Below are positions 47,401 through 57,408 of a DNA stretch of 64,000 nucleotides, in pieces (positions within the stretch are counted from its first letter, which is position 1; every line of letters begins with the position of its first letter). Origin of the DNA: Halichondria panicea (lineage: Eukaryota > Porifera > Demospongiae > Suberitida > Halichondriidae); assembly GCF_963675165.1 (NCBI RefSeq), contig NC_087377.1, positions 14,504,198 through 14,568,197 of the forward strand. The letters are read 5' to 3'. The position numbers and the translations under genes were made by a program. Under the pieces are notes generated by a model. It saw only the letters and a list, made by a program, of their open reading frames with translations. It ran no database searches and was not told the DNA's origin.

Positions 47401-50205
47401 AGCAAGCTGTACCAACGTCCTATCGATGCCTGGATTGATGAGGGTGCATGTTTCAAGTTCGTGGGGGACAACGTTGCTAAAACAAAGGGCGTTAGAGACA
47501 TACGTAGTGACCATCATGGTGAGCTAGTGCAAATGTACAGTTTGTTGGCAGTGAAGGGTCGTGTGAAAGGACCATCTCCAGTCTCAACCTTTTCCCCCCT
47601 AACCTGGGTTCCCTAAAAATAACTCACTTCCTTCCTACAAAGGCCGACATTGAGGGCATCCAAGAAAATTTGGTCATTCTAGTCGGTCGAATACTGTGCG
47701 AGTACATCAAGCCCCTCCAGCGGTACAAACGGTGTGTTGTCAGTCACATTAAGCACCCCCACAGCACAGAGATGGCCAAAAAATCTGAGGTTGTAGTCCT
47801 TGATGTTCTACACAAGAATGAGGCAAAGGCCGCAGACATGATAGACATAATGATCGAGAAACATTCATACTTGAAAGATTCTATTGAACTTACTGTTATG
47901 TCAGGTGGCGATCAGATGACTTGTGAAAGACAGCGATGTAGCAAAAAACATATGCGAGATGCGGACACTCGCAGTGGACGATTGGAGCAGTTAGAGCCTT
48001 GTATAGAGGACTGGCACTGCCTTATGAGTATTCTGGGGGTAGGTGAAGCACTCACTTGGACTTCTTATCGACCCCTTTGTTTCCACTGAGTATACCAGCA
48101 GGAACACCACGATTATGTAGACTAGTCACTTGATCTACCATTAGAGACACTAGGGGACAATACTACGCTCACTAGGAGGAGAACTAATTCTATCCAGCTT
48201 CTTGTCGAATAAAAAAGGCAAAGTTTGGTAGCAGATAGACTTTCCATATCCAGTAGGAACCCACAGGAAAACATCATGCCCTTCGTACAGCATCCGTAGA
48301 GTGTCAAGCTGTTTATCCCTCAGAACTAAATGACTTCTCTTCACACAAGAAAGGGCATAAGCCAGAGCGGAAGAGAACTCAGTGTCAGTCGAGCTAGTCA
48401 TCTTTGCTATTATGTAAAGTGTGTAACACGGACCACTAAAATTAGAATACAAAATAGTATACGTGTTTATTTTACTGACAGTATCCACAAATACACGGAT
48501 TACCCCCTTTTTGGGGTAATGTAAGCGCATGCGCTACAAGGTATACAAGGCCGCTTCTAAAGCGGCCTTGAATCGAGGCTAAATCTTCGATTGCACATAA
48601 TTATAATTAGTGTGATAAGTGTTTCGTAGAATGCATGCATGGACTATTATAACTGTTACACCTGGATTGCATACATGCATACACTACATGCATGTACATA
48701 TAGATGCCACAATTGCTCATGATCAGCTATCTTCTACTCATACCAATCGTGAGCAAGTTTGCCCAGGTGAAACAGTGTTGTACAGATGTAGTACAACAAA
48801 TGGCTCCTTTATTGCTTGGACACTACCACCCCTAGTAGACACTTCCAATCCTATTGTGTTCGAAAGTACTGATATGACTGAAAGTGTTAGAACTCGAATT
48901 CAAGGAGAGGTGTTGGCCTTGTTAGTCACCAAGACTCCTGTTTTTGAATCATTTCTGGTGATAAAATCAAGCGTTAATGTGCCTTTTATCAATGTAACAT
49001 GTACTTTGGGTGGCAGCAACACCCAGTTGTCAACAGTCTACAGTATCGCAAGTAAGTCTTAAACTATATATTCATTTGCTTTTTGTGGTATAATAATATA
49101 TACCTTATAATGACTTTGGTGCATGGGATATAATTATATTAGCAATCATACATTTTTATTGTGATTCCATTATAATTATTGTACCCACACCATCATAATT
49201 ATAATTATACTTATATATAGCCAAACCATCAAACGTTACTGGAATTAAAGTTGTACTTAATACCATATTCTGGACGGCTCCATCAATGCCAGTTGGTTTG
49301 GAATTCTATGAACTCCATGCAATTGGTAGAAATGCTTCCTTTGAGAATCGAGTGTTCCACGTTCTGGAAACATTTTTAAGTATCAACATAACTTCTTTCT
49401 CGGCTGTGAATATTACTGTCCAGAATAGGTGTGGTCAGCGAAGTGAAGCAGTTCCGATTACACTAAAAATGGCCCGTGAGTTCACATACATGCATGGGTG
49501 GGCATTAATGACCATTTGAAATGCAATTACACACTCGTAAATCTCATCTAGATAATTATATACTGCATGTTGACCTGCTGCATGTGTATAACTGACGTCA
49601 ACCTACTTTCTGAGTTATGTTCTATATATATATATAACACCATCATTATGTTTTTTTTACAGGTCTTGACATTGAGTTTACATATTATTTATAGCTGTAA
49701 GTTGGTGCATGTCGTAGTCTAGCTACCACCTTTAATATACATGCAAAATTGTGTTTTATTGCTTCATCGGATAGAGCAGAGCTTATAGGCTTCAAAGTGA
49801 CACCAAAATTGCACTACTTTAGCCTTCGAGTGAATGGTTGGTAGTATACCTCAGTGACATTTTGAGAAATCAACGTTCAATTAAAGGTTAGTTAATTTTT
49901 ACATTCCTGCGAAAAAGATGGTCGTTCAGTTTGTTTCTTCAACATGCACGATTAAAATATGCAAGTTTAAAGCATCACTGCATGAGGGCCAAAACTTTGC
50001 AGGCAGGTGAAACTTGCGTTGAAAAAGCAGTTTCCCCCAGACTTCACTCTATTTTCAAAAATTATTGCCTCGATAAGGACTCACATATTTCTCAATCTCT
50101 CCAGCTAGCTCATGCGACATGACTGATAGTGCTACTCAAGTGGCTAGTACCGTCGCTGCTGTATTCTTTGGTGTGCTGTTGACATCATTGAGTGGTTCTA
50201 TATAG
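44414..50205 (+). CDS. Gene D: Ig-FN3 surface protein with GPI-like C-terminus
   Basis: Predicted 284 aa. Proposed exons: 44414-44497 (MAHPPNTIPAKCSSYRTVYP...; perfect GTGAGT donor), 45197-45263 (hydrophobic, YHVLLCALVFVVIG), 48704-49051, 49221-49475, 50105-50205. Phases agree and the sum is divisible by three. The Ig-like domain reads QVCPGETVLYRCSTTNG, AWTLPP, INVTCTLGG. The FN3 domain reads IFWTAPSMPVGLEFYELHAI with VQNRCGQ. The last exon encodes SSCDMTDSATQ then VASTVAAVFFGVLLTSLSG and stops, as expected for a GPI signal or a tail anchor. The first two exons are the least certain. The 3.4-kb intron 45264-48703 contains the complete transposon 45399-48581. Confidence 0.65.
45551..48088 (+). 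pseudogene. Transposon gene: ZAD-like zinc domain plus DUF6589-like putative transposase
   Basis: Exons: 45551 to about 46008, 46048-46110, 46172-46227, 46294-46773, 47329 to about 47607, 47643 to about 48040. The N-terminus has the ZAD pattern ICRLCC ... SYICRACTNKFQSLESKL (four Cys). The core reads YPGMCMATAILLKERNTRMC, VYSRLNHLSVTISYCAVLKL, FKFVGDNVAKTKGVRDIRSD, HHGELVQMYSLLAVKG, TVMSGGDQMTCERQRC and EDWHCLMSILG. From memory this matches DUF6589 proteins of cnidarians and sponges. The Asp residues in GDN and GGDQ plus the acidic EDWH could be an RNase H-type catalytic set (inference). A TAG at 46345-46347 interrupts the frame and the C-terminus is missing, so this copy is broken. Confidence 0.65.
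48150..48401 (-). pseudogene. RecQ-like helicase N-terminal fragment
   Basis: The minus strand from a Met at 48401 reads LRDKQLDTLRMLYEGHDVFL then WVPTGYGKSICYQTLPFLFD. This contains the helicase Q-region and Walker A motif (P-T-G-Y-G-K-S) with the CYQ-PF signature of RecQ proteins. It stops after about 83 aa with none of the later motifs (DEAH, SAT, QxxGRxGR). It faces the ZAD/DUF6589 gene tail to tail inside the same transposon. Confidence 0.75.
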
Positions 50206-51360
50206 TTGGACATGGAGAAGCACTCTGCCAGAACATGAACGTTAACAATAATTAGACAAAGGATTGAGAACTATAGTGTTGTTATCAGTTAGAAACCAGA
50301 ACATTTGTATGAACCATGCATCTGTATATTAAAGCCTCTTCTCTAAAAGGTTACGTGATTGCGCAAGTATCAGTCGCAAACCTGTCAAAAAATGCTAGTG
50401 CATGCAGATATAGTCTAAGACTTAGACTACATGCATAATGTAATAGGATATGAGTATAATTATATTATTCATAGCATGTAGCTATAGGCGTGTAGGCGGC
50501 GCCATGAGTTATGGCAGTCTGTCTGATGTGTGTTTGTGTAACTGATTGGATATAATATAGCCTCAATATAGTAATGTAATATACAACAGTGGCAGTTTGT
50601 GACGTGGCTGTGCATGTGTGAGACAGTCCATATAAAGATGGTGGAATTAGCTTAAGTAAAAGCGGTCTTATTAATTATAATTATAGCCTAACAACCAGTG
50701 CATGGTCAGGTAAAGCTGAGGCCTATTTGCTTCTTCCCGGGCGCGAAGCGCCTAAATTTTTTTGGACAGAAAATTACACACCCTAAGTATATGACTTGTA
50801 TGCGCATCGAAATTAGAAAATAATCACACTCAGCTAGTGTCAAGTTACAAGTAGTATAGTTTATGTGTCATGTGGGCAATATTAAGGCCCTTTGTTTCAC
50901 TAATTGATTTAAATATTGACGACCATTACCATACAGGAAACTATTATGCAATTTTCAATAATGACAACCAATACCAGTTTAACAGGACTATCCTTTAGAA
51001 GTTAGAACACACCTAGCCAAGTTCATGCATGTGTTATAATGTACATGAACTCGAATTAAAAAGAGTAGTGAATCTCGGTTGGGTGCATGTGTTGAACTGC
51101 ATATTAGTACAACCAGTAGGTTGTACATAGGATTGACAGTGCAGTTGTGTGTGTTTTCAATTATTGCACAAATTTTGACTCGTGTTTAGACTGCTCTATT
51201 TCTGCAGGGAAGGGCCACAGCAAGAAACTGAGTTGACAGATAGATTAGTTAGCCTTATATCTGTATAAATGTGTGAAATTATAGTCAATAAATATTCTCA
51301 TGCATTACTATTGATATTTGAAAAATTGCACTATTTTCATATTTCACCGCGTTTTGTCTG
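50206..51360. other. Gene-free stretch downstream of gene D
   Basis: No exon, TIR element or array recognised. AT-rich with a short hairpin (ATATAGTCTAAGACTTAGAC) near 50410. It may contain the gene D 3' UTR. Confidence 0.4.
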
Positions 51361-51365
51361 ACTGA

Positions 51366-52225
51366 CCATAGATACACGAAAGAAAGGGATAGGCAACGCC
51401 CCACGTGATGCTAGGTAAATGCAGTGTGTGACGTCACACCCTCTGGTTGGAGGCGAGTTGCGCTCAAGAAAGTACACAATGATCCCTATATCTGCTTATT
51501 TTTCTTGTAGGGGGCCTAAAAGAGAAATTCAAAGCAATCAGGCATCATGCACACATACACCCAGCACTACTGATAGCTACAGTTGCTATGTTGGTGCCGA
51601 GCTTTCTTTTATTCAGCTTGATTTGTGTGAAAAAACACCGATTTGTCAGTTTATGTACCTATATCTCCAATATAAAATAATTTTATAACATGTACGTTTC
51701 ACAGAATTAAAGTGTGTTTATAACTGCATGGAACAAAGCATATTTTTCAGCTCTCAATGAAGTGAAGTAGTAGCAGCACCATGAAACGTTTGTCCGAAGT
51801 CCAGAAAGTTTGCGTACCTCTCCTGCTCTTACTGTACATGGTAATCTAGTTTGAAGTGCTCTAAGACACAGTTTAGGTATTAGAAAGTGGAACACAAGTA
51901 TCTTTATCTGTATTGTGTGATCGAAGAGATGGCATTTGAAGGACTTGGGAACAGACCTGTTATGGTTTGTAGAGTGTACTGACACCCCCTTTGGAGCTCA
52001 CTTTCTCATCACTTTGCATATAGTAGCTCTAAAAGATTAATAGCCTATGTCTAAGTGTATCTGGTGTCTCCTCAAGAGCACAGTTTGCTATAATACTACA
52101 AACTCTTTACTGACATTTTGAGTGCACACACCCCTTTTTGCTCATTACACGCCCCTTTTTAGCAACTCGCCTCATCCAACGGAAGTGCTGGGTGTTGCCT
52201 ATCCCTTTCTTTCGTGTATCTATGG
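51366..52225. mobile_element. 860-bp element, CCATAGATAC ends, 5-bp target duplication
   Basis: Inverted ends CCATAGATACACGAAAGAAA then GGGATAGGCAAC; target duplication ACTGA at 51361-51365 and 52226-52230. No transposase recognised; an 89-aa open frame at 51419-51688 has no known domain. Confidence 0.8.
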
Positions 52226-52261
52226 ACTGACTAAGTAAGTTAGTAAGTAAGTAAGTAAGTT

Positions 52262-53653
52262 ACAGTCTGCCCTAAGACCCCAAATGTTGTAAGACAGGAA
52301 GTGCTACAAGTTGCCTCATGAATATATTAATGAGAACAGTTTTTCTTTATTTTTGTTATAAATAAAGGTTTTTAGAGCTAGCTAAGTTGAAATATGTAAC
52401 AAGAATACAGTTTAACATATGGATAACACTTTAAATTGAGAAAATGGGTCCAAATAGCATAAAGTTGTGTAAAATGATTACGGGAAGTTCGAGAGTTTGA
52501 GCAAGCTGTTCACCATCAACGTAGCAAGCTAAAAATTGGTTGAACGATTAACAAGGATCTAAATAACAACATATTCAAGGTAATTGCCATACAAATGAAC
52601 GGTGTTGGCAGACCAGCTACACAAAGTTCGACATTAATACACAACTTGACAAGAGCATAGAACACATCATGAATGACTTCAAGCCTTCTAGTTTGCTGCC
52701 AAAGCATGCACATTAATCAGATGTACTATTTGATACTTTGAGCAATCACTGATTCCTTTCACATCTGGAGATATGGAGCCATGAGTACCACCAACCACAG
52801 AGACTATTCAGAATGGGCCAACTTCGACAGTTTGCGCAAGCTGTTCACACTATCTCAATCTATTCCAAACTTGCAGAGTCAACACATTCCATATTGAACT
52901 GATACATATCCAAGTAACAAGTTCTAGCTCAGTAAATGGTCTGTGTTATGAGCTTTGGAAATCCAGAAAAAATCACCGTGAACTGTGCTTCACTACAGTG
53001 TTAATTGAGGTACATGACCACAAAAATGTTATTATCAGCCTGGCTTCACCGTGTGGTCAGAGAAAGTTTACACAACAGAAACCTTTCACTAGGTAAGTAC
53101 AGTGCAGCATGCAACAAGAAAACAAGAGTGAGCATAATACACATATAATTCTAGCCCGGTGTATTATATGAGCTAGCACTAATAAAATATAAGGGAATAA
53201 TTATCCAGGCCATCCACCTCCACTAGCTCAGTTCATCTTTCAATTTTGCCCTGCATGTAAAGAAGAAAGAAAATTATGATGCCAGGACTGTAAAAATACA
53301 GCGACCTCTAATGAAGATCCACACTCAGAATCTGAAACTGACAGTGACAGACGATAATATTATGTCAACAAATCACAGTGGATGATGGTAGTGCTACAAA
53401 CATAGATTACACAGATCTGGACAGCTTGATCTAGCTTATACAGTACATCATTATTCTCATACATACCTTGTGTTGTTGTTGTTTTCATTCATGCTGCAGT
53501 TGGCTACACATGACTGAGTCTTGTTGTAGTTTTATGACAATTTATTACATCATCATTATGAATATCATTAAAATATTTGAGGTTTACATTACGTAATGCT
53601 TCCTGTCTTGTCTTAGAAATACTGGAATGTTGGGGGTCTTAGGGCAGACTGTT
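52262..53653. mobile_element. 1.4-kb element with CAGTCTGCCCTAAGACCCC ends
   Basis: The left end CAGTCTGCCCTAAGACCCCA is mirrored by GGGGTCTTAGGGCAGACTG at 53653; GACAGGAAGTG/CTTCCTGTC follows further in. Flanks share TTA next to GTAA repeats. On the plus strand near 53206-53340 a frame reads GHPPPLAQFIFQFCPACKEE, RKL, stop, CQDCKNTATSNEDPHSES: a CxxC...CxxC zinc-ribbon-like remnant with one stop. The rest of the coding part is not recognisable. Confidence 0.6.
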
Positions 53654-54037
53654 AGTAAGTAACTTTCTTGGAAAGAATTTCCTCCTGGTACAGACATGTT
53701 CAGAAGATTCTGGATACAGCCTCTAGTCGACTAGAATCCGGACCACGGGCGTTTTTCTCAGAATTGCGTTTGCTTCCAAGAGGCAGATGACCTCTCAGGC
53801 TCCACTTTTCTTACCTACGCAATTCCGCCATCTTTAAATGACTGCCACAGCAACGCACATGGCAACTTATGAGGTGGGCGTGGCTGTGACATCGATAAAC
53901 ACAAAACCTCCTTTCTTCAGCTCAGCTCTCCATTCTCTCACTTCAGGTACGTATGCTATTTATGCTAGACGTATGCACTGACTGGATGTACCATAGGCCT
54001 CCATGCTTTTGCACTTGGAAGTACATCTACAGTATAA
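53654..54037. other. Gene-free stretch
   Basis: Contains a short palindrome near 53730 (GCCTCTAGTCGACTAGAATC) and a CACGCCCACCT-like segment (53871-53885 inverse). No gene recognised. Confidence 0.3.
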
Positions 54038-55280
54038 CCATAGATAGTAGAGGGGAGGGATTGGAAACATCTCAGGTGACCAATGTATTGCCCTAGAGAA
54101 TTCTGACACCATGCGTGTTGCATTCCGCAAGTATTGATTGCGATTGATTGCGAGCCAGATGCAAAGACAAAAGAGAAGAAAGTGAAGAAAACTGCAGTAA
54201 GCACTGGCAAGAGCTAGCCTGTATGTACATTATCCATAGTAAATGTATGGTTTACATTATTTACCTCATTTATTTGATCATCAGAGCTGCATGTTACACT
54301 GTTTTACATGTATTTAGCTAAGAATTGGTAAGTAAGAAACTTTGTGGGGGGATATCTTGAGCTAGGAAGTAGTCATGGTTGCTTGAGAGTGATCAGAGTG
54401 TAGAGGGAGCATTGAAATATGCAGTAGGCATAGCCAAGTTGAGCATTATGCTGTTTAATGTTGAATATTTACTTTTAAGTGTGAAAACAAGGATTCAAAA
54501 GTAACTTGTTTTGCGGGGTAGCTACTGGTTAACAATAAATTGTACATCACTATTGTTTAGTTCTACACGTTGCTTAATGATCCCGATGTGCAGTAAGAAA
54601 AGATTTTCCTTGCTAACGTTTATCGTTTTGGAAATAATATACTAATTCAAACTTACCCATACATTTTTTCCCAGGGGTACTCAGAAAATCAGAAAATCTG
54701 CCAAGACCCTTTTATGCCAACGGCAGAGGCGAGGGACACATGATAACCCCACTGTTATGTATTATGATTAGTAAATTCTTTTGCAAGAGCTAAACAGTGA
54801 CCGATGACGAGATTACACCATTGCCTAAAAGGGCGTCAGGCTCATAAAAATTATGTTTTGTGTTTGTAAACATTTTTATGTAAACATCAAAATTGTTTGA
54901 TTGTGTGAAAGTCATAATGTTATGAGGCAGTCTATTATAATGAACAGTGCCTAGTACTAGTACCATAAAGTATAAATATTTATCGAGTTCCTAGATTTAA
55001 TTTCTTTGTAAATGCATGCCTTGTTATTTTCAAGGTTTGTTGAGAATGTGTAATCTCTACTCAAGTATTTGCAAAGAGAAAAGTGTCAGTCATTCAGATG
55101 TACAGCAGCAACCAGAGCAACTACATGTAGCTAAGTAGTTGATCAGCATCTACATGTATAATAAGCAGCTTTTCCCCCAATCTCCTCCCATTAAATTAAC
55201 TTCCTGTCAATTTCCGGTGCGACACACATGGGCCGCGTGAAATCCCTGTGTTTCCAATCCCCTTCCTTTACTATCTATGG
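54038..55280. mobile_element. 1.24-kb element, CCATAGATAG ends, 5-bp target duplication
   Basis: Inverted ends CCATAGATAGTAGAGGGGAG then GGATTGGAAAC, matched on the right with small differences. Target duplication TATAA at 54033-54037 and 55281-55285. The ends are related to those of the element at 51366-52225. No open frame of note inside. Confidence 0.8.
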
Positions 55281-55379
55281 TATAACATGGCTGCCATCAT
55301 AAATAAATGCCGGACTGAATAAAATACTGAATAATGTTTATTCCAGTCCTGTCTTCTCTTCTTGAACTTCTCTTGCTTC

Positions 55380-56160
55380 TTGATGTTCCTCATAGGTATT
55401 TCACTTTCATTATTGAGAAAAGGAGGCTAACTCCTCAATTCCCTGAGTGAAGTGCGGCCTGGGATCGAGACTATTGAGGAGTACATAATATAATTCTGTC
55501 CAACGACCACTTATATATTATCTTCAACAAGATTACAGGACGATGACAAATTAATCAACATCACATTAATTTTATCTTATCATTAATGTACTACTGTATG
55601 AAAAAAGAAAGGGAATCAAAACTAAAAAACATTTGCAATGTGAACGTTGCTAGGATTTCCAGGAAAAGAAAAGCGCGAAAAAGCGAAGAAACAAGAAATT
55701 CGGCGAGTGCATAACTCCAATCCGTTACAACGTCATGAACATGTACAGTCGAGTGGCCTACTGTTGATAAAATCAAAATACAGGTTGGGTAAATACACAG
55801 TCATTGGTCTTTATCTGCTGGTCATGAATAACTTGGAATACTTCCACCCACACATCCAACACTTGCGTGTTTGCTCAACACTGTAAGGGAGTCATAAACA
55901 CATAACTATAGCCTGTAAAAAATGCACATAATTAACATCACTACTTGCAATGTGAAAGGATTGGCCAGGAAAAGTACCGGCAAAACAAAAATAATAATTA
56001 TAACTTATTGAAACAGTACATGTGAATGACGTTGTAATGGATTAGAGTTATGCACTCGCCGAATTTCTTGTTTCTTCGCTTTTTCGCGCTTTTCTTTTCC
56101 TGGAAATCCTAGCAACGTTCACATTGCAAATGTTTTTTAGTTTTGATAAGTGTATTTACT
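55380..56160. mobile_element. MITE with ~130-bp arms, next to a partial TAGCCTCG end
   Basis: 55608-55735 (ATCAAAACTAAAAAACATTT, GCAATGTGAACGTTGCTAGG, GCGCGAAAAAGCGAAGAAAC) is mirrored at about 56025-56155. At 55425-55480, CTCCTCAATTCCC ... GCGGCCTGGGATCGAGACTA is a degenerate TAGCCTCG-type hairpin. Confidence 0.75.
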
Positions 56161-57094
56161 TTAACACATGCACATGTTCAGTTGCCACCATCAATCAAGT
56201 AACAGCTAACTTTTGTGTCCACACACATGCACGCAAGCACCCAAACCGACACACACACACCAATCACTCTATACTCCTGCTGTGCGTTGGCCGTAGATAG
56301 CTTAGGTTTGCACAGGGGTGGCAAAATAACAGATGAACATTTTTACTAAAAAAAAAAGATCAACAGTTTTACTGTTTTTCATATCCCCTGAGTATGGCAA
56401 CTTGTAACTTGCTGTGGCACCAACTTAGCTATTCATGGAGCAACTAAAACAAGGTAGATTGTACTAAGAAGAATTTTCATCTGGCTTCCTGGTGGATGGT
56501 TACCAATGCGCATGCGCAATTCCACAGTAGATGCTCCTGCTTCCCAGAGGCGTAGTAGAGCTCTGAATTTTACCTAAAAAAAGGTCACCTAGAATGCCAG
56601 GGGGGGGGGGGTAACTGCCCCCGCTGCATGTATACGGCCCTGACGGGGTAATAATATATGTGACAGCACATCATATAATTAATGTATATATATAATACCA
56701 TGGTGAGTTTAATACCATAGCAAGAAGAAATAACTTGCTGAAATTGGTTCTGTTGTTTTGAACATGATTATTATAGCTATAATTATGCAGCAAGAAAATA
56801 ATCGCACTGGAACTTGTACCCAGTATCACATCCGGTCCAGTAATTATAGACGTCGTCATTGACATTGTGCAATTACTTGTCGAGTAATTGCATGCATGCA
56901 CGCTGTCAAAATAACAGTCGGCCGCGGCGAAAATTGCAGAGAACTAGCTGCATCATATAAGCGATTAGTATTGTTACCCGTGCGATAAGAGAATAAATTA
57001 TATTAAACAAGCACTGGAGGTTAAGAGCACTCCGCTATGCCTCGCTGCAATTTGCCCTATAGTATCATCCCCTTGTCAAGCAAAATAAACTTGT
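56160..57094. other. Gene-free stretch with a possible hAT-like fragment
   Basis: 56548-56640 contains CAGAGGCGTAGTAGAG, a 12-G run and ATACGGCCCTGACG, resembling hAT-like MITE ends. A GCGCATGCGC palindrome lies at about 56506-56517. No exon recognised. Confidence 0.4.
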
Positions 57095-57365
57095 TGTATA
57101 ATTGTAGTCAAGCCTCGAGGCAAGGTTTGCTCATGCGCACTATCAAAATGAGTTATATTAGACACTATTTTGTCAGTGTTTAGGTGATTTAGAAGCCCTC
57201 AGCCACTTGTAGCATTAGTTATTATTGTTGATTGTAATTGCTGACAGAATTGAATTCCACACATCCGAAAATTCGCTCGGGATACTAAATCAGTGCCTTT
57301 GCATGGGCTTCTAAATCCCATATATATAGACACCTTCAAAACAATACGTGTCTAACTATTATGCA
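57095..57365. repeat. Repeat shared with 43.28-43.48 kb
   Basis: Landmarks CTCATGCGCACTATCAAAAT, GAAGCCCTCAGCCACTTGTA, CGGGATACTAAATCAGTGCC and CTTCTAAATCCCATA occur in both places. Its ends are an inverted ATTAGACACTATTTTG / CAAAACAATACGTGTCTAA pair. It lies just past the stop codon of gene E. Confidence 0.7.
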
Positions 57366-57408
57366 TACAATTATCGTTCTATTGGTCTGTCTATATACCT
57401 GGTTACAA

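Larger units (their letters stand above)
45399..48581. mobile_element. 3.2-kb DNA transposon: ZAD, DUF6589-like, RecQ-like; 9-bp target duplication
   Basis: TIRs: TAGCCTCGACTCAAGTCCGC at the left and the inverse of TAGCCTCGATTCAAGGCCGC at the right, extending about 55 bp to a shared GCGCATGCGC. Perfect target duplication AATCTTCGA at 45390-45398 and 48582-48590. It carries a multi-exon plus-strand gene (ZAD-like domain then DUF6589-like core) and a minus-strand RecQ-like helicase N-terminus that meets it near 48.1 kb. Both genes are truncated where they meet and the plus gene has a stop, so this copy is probably dead. It is the only coding member of the TAGCCTCG family seen here. TIR plus 9-bp duplication is the pattern of Mutator-like elements, but the proteins do not look like MuDR. 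Confidence 0.85.
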
